64,000 bases of DNA from Asanoa sp. WMMD1127 (GCF_029626225.1 NZ_JARUBP010000001.1:7130001-7194000), one strand, 5' to 3'; shown: positions 47,697 through 57,195, counted from the stretch's first letter. Numbers and translations: made by a program. The notes: a model not told the origin generated them from the sequence alone.

Positions 47697-48458
47697 GTGA
47701 GTGAGCGCGTAGCGATCGTGACCGGGGTCAGCAGGCGCGTCGGCATCGGCGCGGCGGTCGCGCGGCGCCTGGCCGACGACGGGCATCGGCTGTTGGTGAG
47801 CGGGCTGGCGACCTACGACCACGAGCAGGGAAGCGGCGCCGATCCCGACGGCGTCGCCGAGATCATGGCGGGTCTGTCCGGCGGGCCGCACCACTACTCC
47901 CCCGCCGACCTGTCCGACCCGACGGCGCCCGCGGCGCTGGTCAAGGCGGCCCTCGACCGCTTCGGTCGGGTCGACACGCTGGTCGCGGTGCACACGTACT
48001 CGACCAGCAACACGTTCGGCGCCCTCGACGCCGAGGAGATCGACCGGCATCTGATCATCAACGTCCGGGCCACGATGCTGCTGATCGAGGCCTTCGCCGC
48101 AGCACACGACGCCGGCGCCGGTCGGGTCGTGCTGTTCTCCAGCGGCCAGCGGTTGGGGCCGATGACGGGCGAGCTGCCGTACGCGGTGAGCAAAGCCGCC
48201 GTGGAGAACCTGACCAAGCAGCTCGGCACCCTGCTGATGCGCCAGGGCATCACCATCAACGCCGTGAACCCGGGCCCGACCGACACGGGTTGGGCGTCGC
48301 CCGAAACGATGGAAGCCCTCGCCCACCTCTTCCCCGGCGGCCGGTGGGGCGAACCCGACGACGCCGCGCGGCTGGTCGGTTGGCTCTGTTCCCCCGACGC
48401 CCGCTGGATCACCGGCCAACTGATCGACTCCGAGGGCGGCTTCGACCGCTACGCCTGA
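47697..48458 (+). CDS. short-chain dehydrogenase/reductase
   Basis: 253 residues from GTG 47697. The nucleotide-binding start is VAIVTGVSRRVGIG (5-18). Catalytic Ser148/149 is in VLFSSGQRLG, and Tyr162 and Lys166 in YAVSK. NPGPTDTGW and the C-terminal GQLIDSEGG are classical SDR blocks. The usual NNAG motif at strand 4 is replaced by AVHTYSTSN, which also occurs in FabG-like 3-oxoacyl reductase relatives. NAD(P)H-dependent reduction of a ketone is expected. It is followed by a 1-kb non-coding repeat region. Confidence 0.87.
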   Translation: MSERVAIVTGVSRRVGIGAAVARRLADDGHRLLVSGLATYDHEQGSGADPDGVAEIMAGLSGGPHHYSPADLSDPTAPAALVKAALDRFGRVDTLVAVHTYSTSNTFGALDAEEIDRHLIINVRATMLLIEAFAAAHDAGAGRVVLFSSGQRLGPMTGELPYAVSKAAVENLTKQLGTLLMRQGITINAVNPGPTDTGWASPETMEALAHLFPGGRWGEPDDAARLVGWLCSPDARWITGQLIDSEGGFDRYA

Positions 48459-48585
48459 CCCCGCCCCACCCTCGACCGGTGCGCTCCTGCCCGCTGGCTG
48501 GTGCGCCTCGTTCGCAGGCCGGCGTGCGCCACCGCGGCGTCCGGCTCGCGCCCGCGTTGACGGTGGCCCGCGAGGGTGTTGTCGC
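48459..48585. other. intergenic region after SDR gene
   Basis: No gene is supported. Frames are open on both strands because of high GC but show no protein family or start site. It leads into the palindromic element and minisatellite at 48586-49290. From 49291 to 49516 likewise nothing is recognised. Confidence 0.5.
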
Positions 48586-48629
48586 GGAGCCGCACATGCT
48601 TTGGCATGTACGCACATGTCGAAGCATGT
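48586..48629. repeat. dispersed palindromic element, copy A
   Basis: CATGCTTTGGCATGT (48595-48609) can pair with ACATGTCGAAGCATG (48614-48628) through all 15 positions if G-U pairs are allowed, with an ACGC loop. The segment GGAGCC ... ACATGCT..GGCATGTA.GCACA is shared with 62171-62205. Confidence 0.65.
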
Positions 48630-48724
48630 CGACTCGAACCAAGACCCACCGCGCGCCGCCCCGCGCCGTCGGAGCTAGCGGCGGGCACGTGCGACAAGCG
48701 CCCGCATCCCTAGGGCCGGAGCTT

Positions 48725-49290
48725 GGCGGCAGTAGGTGCCGGAGCGCCCGCACCCGCCACCGGACCGCACCACCACGCGGGTCGCGGAGTGACCGCACCC
48801 ACCGTCGGAGCGTCGTGGCAGGCGGCGGCCGGTCGCCCGCACCCGCCACCGAACCGCACCGCCGCGCGGGTCGCGAGTGACCGCACCCACCCTCAGAGCG
48901 TCGTGGCAGGTAGCGGCCGGTCGCCCGCACCCGCCACCGAACCGCACCGCCGCGCGAGTGGCAGAGCGACCGCACTCACCCTCAGAGCGTCGTGGCAGGC
49001 GGCGGCCGGTCGCCCGCACCCGCCACCGGACCGCACCGCCGCGCGAGTGGCAGAGCGACCGCACCTACCCTCAGAGCGTCGTGGCAGGCGGCGGCCGGTC
49101 GCCCGCACCCGCCACCGAACCGCGCCGCTAGGCGGAGTGACCGCACCCACCCTCAGAGCTTCGTGGCAGGCGGCGGCCAGTCGCCCGCACCCGCCACCGG
49201 ACCGCGCCGCTAGGCGGAGTGACCACGCCCGCCGTCAGAGCTTGTGGCAGGTGGCGGGCGGTCGCCCGCACCCGCCGGACACGGCCGAGG
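48725..49290. repeat. minisatellite, seven copies of 81-89 bp
   Basis: The phrase CGTGGCAGGCGGCGGCCGGT, then CGCCCGCACCCGCCACCG, recurs with GTGGCAGG at 48815, 48903, 48992, 49081, 49163 and 49244, plus a diverged first copy near 48729. Spacings are 88, 89, 89, 82 and 81 bp, so reading frames are not preserved between units. Each unit can fold with GTGGC against GCCAC. Confidence 0.9.
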
Positions 49291-49516
49291 GGCCGCGCCC
49301 GTTGCAGCGCGCCTGTACCAGGCCGGCGCGACGAAGCCGCGCGGTGCGGGTGTTCCTGCGGGAGCGCAGGCAGCGGCGATCGCCGCGGCCGGCCGCCCGA
49401 GCGACGCGTCACTCCGAGCGACCGCGGACCCGGCCGCGCGGCGACGCCTCGAGGGGTGGTCGCGCGAAGAGGGCCTGGCCGCGGTGACGTTGATGCCTCG
49501 GGCGGCCCAGGGTGTC

Positions 49517-50332
49517 TCAGGCTGAGGCGTAGGCCGGCGGTGGGGTGAGGCGGGTCGGGGTCGAGCCGGTGAAGGCGCGGAAGTCGCGGATGAGGTGCGC
49601 CTGGTCGTAGTAGCCGGCGTCAGCCGCGACGGTGGCCCAGCCGTCGGTGGCGGCGCGGGATACCGCGCGGCGGGCGCGTTCGAAGCGCACCAGGCGGGCC
49701 AGCACCTTCGGTGGCAGGCCGAGCTCGCGGCGGAAGACCGCGGTGAGCTGGCGGCGGCTCCAGCCTGCCTCGGTCGCCAGGGCCGGCACCGGGACCGCGC
49801 CGCCGGTCGTCACCAGGCGGCGCCACGCGGCGGCCAGGCGGGGGTCCGGCTCCGGGGTGGAGGCCAGGCGGGCGCCGAAGGCTTGGTCGAGGAGCGTGAA
49901 ACGCTCCGCCCAGGTCGTGGCCGCGCCGAGGCGCGCGGGTAGGTCGCGGAGCGGGCGGAGGGCGGCGCCGTCGAGTTGGTCGACGGACACCACCTGGTTG
50001 GCGAGCTCGCCCAGGGGGCGGCCGAGGATGCGGGTCGCGACCAGCGGGTCGAGCATCAGCTGGATGCCCGCGGCCGCGCCGGGTGCGGTGATCGTGTCGA
50101 CCCAACTGTCGGACAGGCCCGCGGTGAACGAGGCGACGCTGGTCGCGCCGGCGGCCGGGTCGCGGGGGTCGCGTACGTCGAGGGGCGCGCCCCAGCCCAG
50201 CACCAGGACGCAGCGGGAGACCGCGGCCTCGCGGCGGGCGAGTGGGGTCGCGGCCCGCTCGACGTAGCCGACGTAGGGGCCGACGGCCCGTCGGAGCGTC
50301 CCGGCGGGCGCTCCGACGGTGTAGCCGATCAC
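49517..50332 (-). CDS. AraC-family transcriptional regulator
   Basis: 271 residues from GTG 50332, which overlaps the uvrB stop (GTGA). The N-terminal ~165 residues are a cupin-less sensor domain with [17 protein letters not shown] and [13 protein letters not shown]. The C-terminal ~95 residues carry the AraC helix-turn-helix ([49 protein letters not shown]). [12 protein letters not shown] is diagnostic of the family. The effector is unknown. Translational coupling to the DNA-repair gene uvrB is uncommon. Confidence 0.88.
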   Translation of the reverse strand: MIGYTVGAPAGTLRRAVGPYVGYVERAATPLARREAAVSRCVLVLGWGAPLDVRDPRDPAAGATSVASFTAGLSDSWVDTITAPGAAAGIQLMLDPLVATRILGRPLGELANQVVSVDQLDGAALRPLRDLPARLGAATTWAERFTLLDQAFGARLASTPEPDPRLAAAWRRLVTTGGAVPVPALATEAGWSRRQLTAVFRRELGLPPKVLARLVRFERARRAVSRAATDGWATVAADAGYYDQAHLIRDFRAFTGSTPTRLTPPPAYASA

Positions 50333-52461
50333 TTGACTCCGGCGACGTCCATGCCGCGTAGCTCCTTCTTGAGCTCGTGCACCTCGTCGCGGATGCGGGC
50401 CGCCAGCTCGAACTGCAGCTCGCGGGCCGCGGCCAGCATCTGGTCGTTGAGGTCCTGGATGAGCTGGGCCAGGTCGTGGCGGGCCATGCCCTGGGCCGAC
50501 GTGCGCGCGGCGGCCTTGCCCTTGGACCTCGTCTCCGGGACCGGGCCCTTGCCCCGCGACATCTGGCGGCCGCCGCCACCCACGATCGCGCCGCCCGGGC
50601 CGTGCCCGCCGAGCGCGCCTTCGGTGTCTTCGGCCTCGCGGTAGATGTCGTCCAGGATGTCGTGGATCTTCTTGCGCAGCGGCTCCGGCGAGATGCCGTT
50701 GGCCTCGTTGTGCGCGACCTGCTTGGCCCGCCGGCGGTTGGTCTCGTCGATCGCCTCGGCCATCGACGGGGTGATCTTGTCGGCGTACATGTGGACCTGG
50801 CCGGACACGTTTCGGGCCGCGCGACCGATGGTCTGCACCAGCGACCGGCCGCTGCGCAGGAAGCCCTCCTTGTCGGCGTCGAGGATCGACACCAGCGACA
50901 CCTCGGGCAGGTCGAGGCCCTCCCGCAGCAGGTTGATGCCGACCAGCACGTCGTAGTCGCCCTTGCGCAGCTCGCGGAGCAGCTCGACCCGGCGCAGCGT
51001 GTCGACCTCGGAGTGCAGGTAGCGCACCCGGATGCCGTGCTCCAGCAGGTAGTCGGTGAGGTCTTCGGCCATCTTCTTGGTCAGCGTGGTGACCAGCACC
51101 CGCTCGTCCTTGTCCGTCCGCAGCTTGATCTCGTGCATCAGGTCGTCGATCTGGCCCTTGGTCGGCTTGACCACGACCTCGGGGTCGATCAGGCCCGTCG
51201 GCCGGATCACCTGCTCGACGAACTCGCCGCCGGCCTCGCGCAGCTCCCACGGCCCCGGGGTCGCCGAGAGGAAGACCATCTGGCCGACCCGCTCGAGCAC
51301 CTCGTCGAACCGCAGCGGCCGGTTGTCGGCCGCGCTGGGCAGCCGGAAACCGTGCTCGACCAGCAGCCGCTTGCGGGACGCGTCGCCCTCGTACATCCCG
51401 CCGATCTGGGGGACGGTCACGTGCGACTCGTCGATCACCGTGATGAAGTCGTCGGGAAAGTAGTCGAGCAGGCAGAACGGCGGGTCGCCGTAGGTGCGCC
51501 CGTCGATGTGCATCGAGTAGTTCTCGATGCCCGAGCAGAACCCGACCTGCCGCATCATCTCGATGTCGTAGGTCGTGCGCATGCGTAGTCGCTGGGCCTC
51601 GAGCAGCTTGTTCTGCCCCTCGAGCTCGGCCAGCCGCTCCGCCAGCTCGGCCTCGATGCCGTTGATCGCCCGCTCCATCCGCGCGGCGCCGGCCGCGTAG
51701 TGGGAGGCGGGGAAGATGAACAGGTCGTCGACCTCGCGGATCACGTCGCCGGTCAGCGGGTGCAGGTAGTAGAGCCGCTCGATCTCGTCGCCCCACAGCT
51801 CGACCCGGACCGCCATCTCCTCGTAGGCAGGGATGATCTCGAGCGTGTCGCCCCGGACCCGGAACGTGCCGCGGGTGAACGACATGTCGTTGCGCGCGTA
51901 TTGGATGTCGACCAGCCGGCGGAGCAGCTGGTCACGGTCGACCTCGGCGCCGCGCTTGAGCCGCACCGCCTGGTCGAGGTATTCGGACGGGGTGCCCAGG
52001 CCGTAGATCGCCGAGACGGTCGCCACCACCACCACGTCGCGCCGCGTGAGCAGCGACATGGTCGCCGAGTGCCGGAGCCGCTCGACCTCTTCGTTGATCG
52101 ACGAGTCCTTCTCGATGTAGGTGTCGGTCTGCGGGATGTAGGCCTCGGGCTGGTAGTAGTCGTAGTAGGAGACGAAGTATTCGACCGCGTTGTTGGGCAG
52201 CAGCTCGCGGAACTCCTTGGCGAGCTGCGCGCAGAGCGTCTTGTTGGGCGCGAGCACCAGCGCCGGCCGCTGCAGCCGCTCGATCAGCCACGCGGTGGTC
52301 GCGCTCTTGCCCGTGCCGGTCGCGCCGAGGAGCACCGAGTGCCGGTCGCCCCGACGCACCCGACGCTCAAGGTCGTCGATGGCTGCCGGCTGGTCGCCGG
52401 CTGGCTTGAAGTCGCTGATGACCTCGAAGCGGCCGTCGGTGCGGGGGATGTCCAGCGTCAT
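50329..52461 (-). CDS. uvrB: excinuclease ABC subunit UvrB
   Basis: 710 residues from ATG 52461, where homologs start ([20 protein letters not shown]). The helicase P-loop is GATGTGKS (46-53). The DNA-clamping beta-hairpin region is [30 protein letters not shown] is motif II (DESH box), and QTIGRAARN is motif VI. The C-terminal UVR motif ([19 protein letters not shown]) contacts UvrC. It is a core protein of nucleotide excision repair, working with UvrA and UvrC. An upstream in-frame ATG at 52491 is possible. Its stop overlaps the araC-type gene. Confidence 0.97.
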   Translation of the reverse strand: MTLDIPRTDGRFEVISDFKPAGDQPAAIDDLERRVRRGDRHSVLLGATGTGKSATTAWLIERLQRPALVLAPNKTLCAQLAKEFRELLPNNAVEYFVSYYDYYQPEAYIPQTDTYIEKDSSINEEVERLRHSATMSLLTRRDVVVVATVSAIYGLGTPSEYLDQAVRLKRGAEVDRDQLLRRLVDIQYARNDMSFTRGTFRVRGDTLEIIPAYEEMAVRVELWGDEIERLYYLHPLTGDVIREVDDLFIFPASHYAAGAARMERAINGIEAELAERLAELEGQNKLLEAQRLRMRTTYDIEMMRQVGFCSGIENYSMHIDGRTYGDPPFCLLDYFPDDFITVIDESHVTVPQIGGMYEGDASRKRLLVEHGFRLPSAADNRPLRFDEVLERVGQMVFLSATPGPWELREAGGEFVEQVIRPTGLIDPEVVVKPTKGQIDDLMHEIKLRTDKDERVLVTTLTKKMAEDLTDYLLEHGIRVRYLHSEVDTLRRVELLRELRKGDYDVLVGINLLREGLDLPEVSLVSILDADKEGFLRSGRSLVQTIGRAARNVSGQVHMYADKITPSMAEAIDETNRRRAKQVAHNEANGISPEPLRKKIHDILDDIYREAEDTEGALGGHGPGGAIVGGGGRQMSRGKGPVPETRSKGKAAARTSAQGMARHDLAQLIQDLNDQMLAAARELQFELAARIRDEVHELKKELRGMDVAGVK

Positions 52462-52560
52462 GCTCTTAAAACTACGTCGGGGGTACGACATGTTCCCGCG
52501 ACCGGACGATGCGTATGTGATCGGCTTCGATATTGTCATTGTGTGGGATAGGTCACCGCG

Positions 52561-52779
52561 CTACCGTTTGAGCGTAGGCCGCTCGCGGCGGCCGTCCGGG
52601 AACAGATCGGGCCTCCACACCGGCCGGTCGGTCCCGGCGCTGTGGTTGCAGCCCCGGCACATCACCGGCGTGCGCACCCGACGCGGTCGCGCGACGCGCA
52701 GACCGGCCGCCGCGAGCGCCCTGACCGGGCGGCGCCCGGCCCCGCACGTCACCTCAGCCACGATCAGCCGTTCAACCAC
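52561..52779 (-). CDS. possible small protein upstream of uvrB
   Basis: 72 residues from ATG 52779, ending TAG 52561. Third codon positions are about 85 percent G or C, as in real genes of this genome. A CxxC pair occurs in VMCRGCNHS, suggestive of half a zinc knuckle. No ribosome-binding site is evident and no family is recognised. It lies 99 bp upstream of uvrB on the same strand and is divergent from the lipoprotein gene. It could also be a shadow of a long divergent promoter region. Confidence 0.3.
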   Translation of the reverse strand: MVERLIVAEVTCGAGRRPVRALAAAGLRVARPRRVRTPVMCRGCNHSAGTDRPVWRPDLFPDGRRERPTLKR

Positions 52780-52781
52780 GC

Positions 52782-54395
52782 GTGACCCTTTCTCGTCGGC
52801 CTGCCGAGCGGCGGCGCATCGTCGCGTTGGTCGTGCTCTCCTGCCTCTCCCTCGGATCGTTGGCCGGCCTGGTCGGCGGCCTCGTCTCCTGCGTGCCCAA
52901 GGAGGAGGCGGTGCAGGCCCGGCCGCTGTCGACGGCGGAGGCGCAGCGGCTGGCCGACATGCGGGTGACCAACTACCGCGACGAGCGCGCCGGCGTCAGC
53001 GCGGTCTGGGGCGACGGCGACTCCCAGGTACGCGTCGCGGGCTGGGTCGACTGGAAGCGCGCGCTGACCTACGTGCGGGTCGGTGGCCCCGGGGCCGGCG
53101 ACCAGCGGGGGCTGCTCCAGGCCGTACCCGGGATGGTGGCGAACCGGCCCGCGACGGCGCAGGAGGCCGCCGCGGAGGCCGAGGCCCCCCGGCCGAGCGA
53201 CGCCACGAAGCCCGCGCCGCCAGTCGCCGAGCCGCCCGCCGCTCCCCCGGCCGACGGCTGGCAGCTGCGCACCTGGACCCCCACCGGCCAGAAGGCGACG
53301 CCGCTGGACACCTTCCTGTCGCTGATGTTCGTGATCGCGAGCACCAGGTCGGACCGCGCCGACCTGCTGGCCAGGACCGAGGCGCGCTGGATGGGACAGG
53401 ACCGGATCGGGGGTACGACGGTCGACGTGCTGCTCGGCCCCGCGGTCCCCCCGCAACCGCTGCCGACGGCGTCTCCGACACCGACCGCGAAAAGCAAGGC
53501 CACGGCGACCCCCGCCGAACGCGCCACGGCCAGCCCGAGCACCGCGACACCCACCCCCACCCGCACCGCCCCACCGACCGCCCTCAACGAGCTCGGCGGC
53601 GCGATGCGCTACTGGCTCGACTCCGGCTCGAAGCTGCGCCGGTTCGAGGCGCTGCTGCCCGGCAACATGTCGGCCCGGGTCGACCTCGACCACGCCGAGC
53701 GCCCCGAGCTGACCGCCGTCGCCGCGTTCGGCGGCCGCACGATCGCGCCGCGCAAGCCGACCAAGACCGAGGCCGCGCTGCTGGCCAAGATGCGCCAGCG
53801 CAACTTCGAGCGGGGCGGGGCCAAGTTCTCCGTCGACGTGCCGACGATCCCGCTGGCCTACCTGCGCGGCACCGGCTGGCTCGACTGGAGCAGCACGGTG
53901 GCGTACCTCGCGGTGCATGACGTCCGCAAGCCCACCGATGTCGCGTACATGCGGGCCGATCCGAACGGGGTCGCCCTGCAGACGAAGACCGGCAAGCGGA
54001 TCGAGGAGCCCCCGGTGCCGGCGCCCGACAGCGGCTGGACGTTCCAGGCGTGGACGGAGCGCTCCGACGCCCGTGGTGGGCTCGACATCGACCTGCTGCT
54101 GGGCGAGGCGCTCGCGGTGGCCGCGCCGACCAAGGACAGCGCCAGCTTCTTCGTCGAGCACGCGTCGTTCCTGCGCAAGGACGAGATCGACGGGGTCGCG
54201 GTGACGGTGTTCGAGATCGCGAAGCCGGCCGAGCTGGGCAACGTCGGCCGGGGGCAGGCCCGGATGCGCTACTGGGTCGACAAGTCGGGCGCGGTGCTGC
54301 GGCTGGAGGCGCGCACCCGGGCCGGCACGTTCGGCCAGCTGAACCTCGTCGACGGCACGGTGCCGACCCTGCCGACGGGGCCGCTGGGCAGCTAG
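52782..54395 (+). CDS. lipoprotein with internally duplicated domain
   Basis: 537 residues from GTG 52782; the start is not certain, since no ribosome-binding site is visible. A lipoprotein signal ends in GLVSC (Cys37). The mature chain has two related halves of about 220-270 residues joined by a Pro/Ala/Thr linker (210-265). Matching blocks are VAGWVDWKRALTYVRV / GTGWLDWSSTVAYLAV, GWQLRTWTP / GWTFQAWTE, WMGQDRIGGTTVDVLL / FLRKDEIDGVAVTVFE and MRYWLDSGSKLRRFEA / MRYWVDKSGAVLRLEA. The family is not named; the pattern is LppX/LolA-like. It overlaps the convergent coaE gene by 4 bases. Confidence 0.78.
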   Translation: MTLSRRPAERRRIVALVVLSCLSLGSLAGLVGGLVSCVPKEEAVQARPLSTAEAQRLADMRVTNYRDERAGVSAVWGDGDSQVRVAGWVDWKRALTYVRVGGPGAGDQRGLLQAVPGMVANRPATAQEAAAEAEAPRPSDATKPAPPVAEPPAAPPADGWQLRTWTPTGQKATPLDTFLSLMFVIASTRSDRADLLARTEARWMGQDRIGGTTVDVLLGPAVPPQPLPTASPTPTAKSKATATPAERATASPSTATPTPTRTAPPTALNELGGAMRYWLDSGSKLRRFEALLPGNMSARVDLDHAERPELTAVAAFGGRTIAPRKPTKTEAALLAKMRQRNFERGGAKFSVDVPTIPLAYLRGTGWLDWSSTVAYLAVHDVRKPTDVAYMRADPNGVALQTKTGKRIEEPPVPAPDSGWTFQAWTERSDARGGLDIDLLLGEALAVAAPTKDSASFFVEHASFLRKDEIDGVAVTVFEIAKPAELGNVGRGQARMRYWVDKSGAVLRLEARTRAGTFGQLNLVDGTVPTLPTGPLGS

Positions 54396-55561
54396 GGCCG
54401 CCAGCCGGTCGCGGCCGCCCAGGCGTCGGCTCGGGCGTAGATCTCGTCGAAGAACGGCTCCTTGGCGTCGACGTAGTCGTCGATCGGGCGTCCCGCGTGG
54501 GCCCGCTTCACCGCGATGTAGGCGTCCCGGTCGGCCGCGTCGGCGCGCAGGTGGTCGCGGAGCAGCAGCGCCGTGCGCCAGCCGGGTGAGCCGGCCACGC
54601 GGACGTGCAGGTTGACCCGGCGACCGGGGTCGGCGTTGGCGTGCAGCCGCTTCTCCCAGGGTCCGGGATCCGGGGGCTTGGGCCGGTCCTGGTCGATCCC
54701 CGGCTTGCGGGGGAAGCCGGCCGCGCCCAGCTTGCCGGCCAGGGCGTCGGCCTCGTCCAGCGAGTCGACGGTCAGCATCATGTCGATGACGTCCTTGGCG
54801 GGCAGCCCGGGCACGGCGGTCGAGCCGATGTGGTCGACCCGGTGCGGCCCGACCCGGTGGCGGATGCGGGCGGCCAGTCGCGCATACTGCTCCGGCCACG
54901 TCGGGTCGTAGTCGACCAGCCTGGCCAGCGGGTCCGCGTCGGCCGGGCGGCCCGTGCGCACGTTCCGCTCGTAGGCCACGAGCCGGTCCGTCCACAGTGC
55001 ATCGATCGCGGCGGTGAGCTCCGCCGGTGGGCCGCTGTTGTCGAGCACCACGTCGGCGGCCGCGCGCCGGGTCGCGTCGTCGATCTGGGCCGCGATCCGG
55101 GCGCCGGCGTCCTCGACGGTCATGCCGCGGTCGCGCACGAGCCGTTGGATCCGCACCTCGGGGGCCGCGTCGACGACCACGACCAGGTGGTACGCCGGCC
55201 CGAGGTTGCCCTCGACCAGCAGCGGGACGTCGTTGACGACGATCGCGTCCGCCGCCGCGGCCGAGGCGAGCTCCGCCGATCGGGCCTGGATGCGCGGGTG
55301 CAGGATCCCCTCGAGCCGCTTGCGGGCCGCGGCGTCGCCGAACACGATGCGGCCGAGCGCGGGCCGGTCGAGGGCGCCGTCCGCCGTCAGCACGTCGGGC
55401 CCGAACGTCGCCACGACCTCGGCCAACCCCGGCGTGCCGGGCTCGACCACCTCGCGGGCCAGCCGGTCCGAGTCGATCACCACCGCGCCGTTGGCCGCGA
55501 ACCGCTTCGCCGCCGCGCTCTTGCCGGCCCCGATCCCACCGGTCAACCCCACCCGCAACAC
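54392..55561 (-). CDS. coaE: dephospho-CoA kinase fused to UPF0157 (GrpB) domain
   Basis: 389 residues from GTG 55561. Residues 1-205 are CoaE: P-loop GGIGAGKS (8-15), VVIDSDRLAREVV (substrate Asp), LEGILHPRI and VNDVPLLVEGNL. It phosphorylates dephospho-CoA in the last step of CoA synthesis. Residues about 210-389 are a UPF0157/GrpB domain of the nucleotidyltransferase superfamily (DPTWPEQYARLA, VDHIGSTAVPGLPAKDVID, NLHVRVAGSPGWRTALLLRD). The same fusion is known in Mycobacterium tuberculosis CoaE, where the extra domain aids folding. The order rpsA-coaE-uvrB is typical of actinobacteria. Confidence 0.95.
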   Translation of the reverse strand: MLRVGLTGGIGAGKSAAAKRFAANGAVVIDSDRLAREVVEPGTPGLAEVVATFGPDVLTADGALDRPALGRIVFGDAAARKRLEGILHPRIQARSAELASAAAADAIVVNDVPLLVEGNLGPAYHLVVVVDAAPEVRIQRLVRDRGMTVEDAGARIAAQIDDATRRAAADVVLDNSGPPAELTAAIDALWTDRLVAYERNVRTGRPADADPLARLVDYDPTWPEQYARLAARIRHRVGPHRVDHIGSTAVPGLPAKDVIDMMLTVDSLDEADALAGKLGAAGFPRKPGIDQDRPKPPDPGPWEKRLHANADPGRRVNLHVRVAGSPGWRTALLLRDHLRADAADRDAYIAVKRAHAGRPIDDYVDAKEPFFDEIYARADAWAAATGWRP

Positions 55562-55616
55562 AGGCGAAAGGCTAACAAGGGGGAAGGACGGACCGGGACC
55601 ACCGCCCGTGGGGGTG

Positions 55617-55637
55617 TCCGGGGGCTCGGCCCCCGGA
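55617..55637. terminator. hairpin between rpsA and coaE
   Basis: TCCGGGGGC and GCCCCCGGA flank a TCG loop; the 9-bp stem is perfect. It lies 56 bp upstream of the coaE start. Confidence 0.5.
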
Positions 55638-55654
55638 GCAGGCATAAAGGAGGA

Positions 55655-55691
55655 GTCCCCCCGGTCCGCGCTTTCCGCGGACAGGGGGGAC
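55655..55691. terminator. strong hairpin 3' of rpsA
   Basis: GTCCCCCC-G-GTCCGCG pairs with CGCGGAC-A-GGGGGGAC around a CTTTC loop, giving 15 paired positions with one mismatch. It follows the rpsA stop by 10 bp on the minus strand. No T-run follows, so it may attenuate rather than stop transcription into coaE. Confidence 0.65.
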
Positions 55692-55701
55692 CCAGGAACT
55701 C

Positions 55702-57195
55702 CTACTTGCCGGCGAGCTTCTCGCGGAGCGCGGCCAGCGCCTCGTCCGTCGCCAGGGTGCCCGCGGGCTCCTCGGCCGCCCGGGCCGGCGTGGAGGACGA
55801 GGACGACGCCCCGCCGCTCTGGCCGCCGGTGGGGGCCGGCGGAGCTGCGGCCGCTTCGGCGTCGGCGGCGCGGGAGGTCTGCACCTGCTTGGTGTGGGCC
55901 TCCCAACGCTGACGCGCCTCGGCGTACTGCGTCTCCCAGGTCTCGCGCTGCTTGTCGTAGCCCTCGAGCCACTCGCCCGTCTCGGGGTCGAAGCCTTCGG
56001 GGTAGATGTAGTTGCCCTCGTTGTCGTAGGTCGCCGCCATGCCGTAGAGGGTCGGGTCGAAGTGCTCCTCGCCCTCGACGAAGCCCTCGTTGGCCTGCTT
56101 GAGCGACAGCGAGATCCGCCGGCGCTCGAGGTCGATGTCGATGACCTTGACCATGACGTCGGAGCCGACCTGCACGACCTGCTCCGGGATCTCCACGTGG
56201 CGCTCGGCCAGCTCGGAGATGTGCACCAGACCCTCGATGCCGTCGTCGACCCGGACGAACGCGCCGAACGGCACCAGCTTGGTGACCTTGCCGGGCACGA
56301 TCTGCTGGATCGCGTGCGTGCGGGCGAACTGGCGCCACGGGTCTTCCTGGGTCGCCTTGAGCGACAGGGACACCCGCTCGCGGTCGAGGTCGACGTCGAG
56401 GACCTCGACCTCCACCTCCTGGCCGACCTCGACAACCTCGGACGGGTGGTCGATGTGCTTCCAGGACAGCTCGGAGACGTGCACCAGACCGTCGACGCCG
56501 CCCAGGTCGACGAACGCGCCGAAGTTGACGATCGACGAGACCACGCCCTTGCGGACCTGGCCCTTCTGGAGCTTGTTGAGGAACTCGGTGCGAACCTCGG
56601 ACTGGGTCTGCTCGAGCCAGGCGCGGCGCGACAGGACCACGTTGTTGCGGTTCTTGTCGAGCTCTATGATCTTCGCCTCGAGCTCCCGGCCCACGTAGGG
56701 CTGGAGGTCACGAACCCGGCGCATCTCGACGAGGGACGCGGGCAGGAAGCCCCGCAGGCCGATGTCGAGGATCAGACCACCCTTGACCACCTCGATGACC
56801 GAGCCGCGGACGACCCCGTCCTCTTCCTTGATCTTCTCGATGGTGCCCCACGCCCGCTCGTACTGCGCGCGCTTCTTCGAGAGGATCAGGCGACCTTCCT
56901 TGTCCTCCTTCTGGAGGACCAGGGCCTCGATGTGGTCACCGACCGACACCACCTCGGCGGGGTCGACGTCGTGCTTGATCGACAACTCACGCGAGGGGAT
57001 CACGCCCTCGGTCTTGTAGCCGATGTCGAGCAGGACCTCGTCCCGATCGACCTTGACGACGGTGCCTTCGACAATGTCGCCGTCGTTGAAGTACTTGATG
57101 GTCTCGTCGATGGCGGCGAGGAAAGCCTCCTCGGAACCGAGGTCGTCGACGGTGACCTTGTTTGCGCTCGAGGTGGCCTCGATGCTGCTCGTCAT
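55702..57195 (-). CDS. rpsA: 30S ribosomal protein S1
   Basis: 497 residues from ATG 57195 (MTSSIEATSSANKVTVDDLG). Four S1 RNA-binding repeats lie at about 35-105, 120-190, 207-278 and 293-365 (for example GDIVEGTVVKVDRDEVLLDI and VRKGVVSSIVNFGAFVDLGG). A low-complexity Ala/Pro/Ser tail follows, as usual in actinobacteria, which have four rather than six repeats. It binds mRNA on the small ribosomal subunit. The 260-bp gap to the divergent methyltransferase holds its promoter; TAAGCT (57382-57377) is a possible -10, so a long leader would be made. Confidence 0.97.
   Translation of the reverse strand: MTSSIEATSSANKVTVDDLGSEEAFLAAIDETIKYFNDGDIVEGTVVKVDRDEVLLDIGYKTEGVIPSRELSIKHDVDPAEVVSVGDHIEALVLQKEDKEGRLILSKKRAQYERAWGTIEKIKEEDGVVRGSVIEVVKGGLILDIGLRGFLPASLVEMRRVRDLQPYVGRELEAKIIELDKNRNNVVLSRRAWLEQTQSEVRTEFLNKLQKGQVRKGVVSSIVNFGAFVDLGGVDGLVHVSELSWKHIDHPSEVVEVGQEVEVEVLDVDLDRERVSLSLKATQEDPWRQFARTHAIQQIVPGKVTKLVPFGAFVRVDDGIEGLVHISELAERHVEIPEQVVQVGSDVMVKVIDIDLERRRISLSLKQANEGFVEGEEHFDPTLYGMAATYDNEGNYIYPEGFDPETGEWLEGYDKQRETWETQYAEARQRWEAHTKQVQTSRAADAEAAAAPPAPTGGQSGGASSSSSTPARAAEEPAGTLATDEALAALREKLAGK

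Noticed and set aside
48675-49064. Long Arg-rich open frames through the 81-89-bp repeats on both strands
   Set aside because: Unit lengths are not multiples of three, both strands are open because of high GC, and no start site or protein family supports translation.
48725-49290. CRISPR array
   Set aside because: Units are 81-89 bp and nearly uniform along their whole length, with no alternation of short repeats and unique spacers; no cas genes are present.
52463-52560. LexA (SOS) box upstream of uvrB
   Set aside because: No CGAAC-N4-GTTCG-like sequence is visible in the 100 bases before the start.
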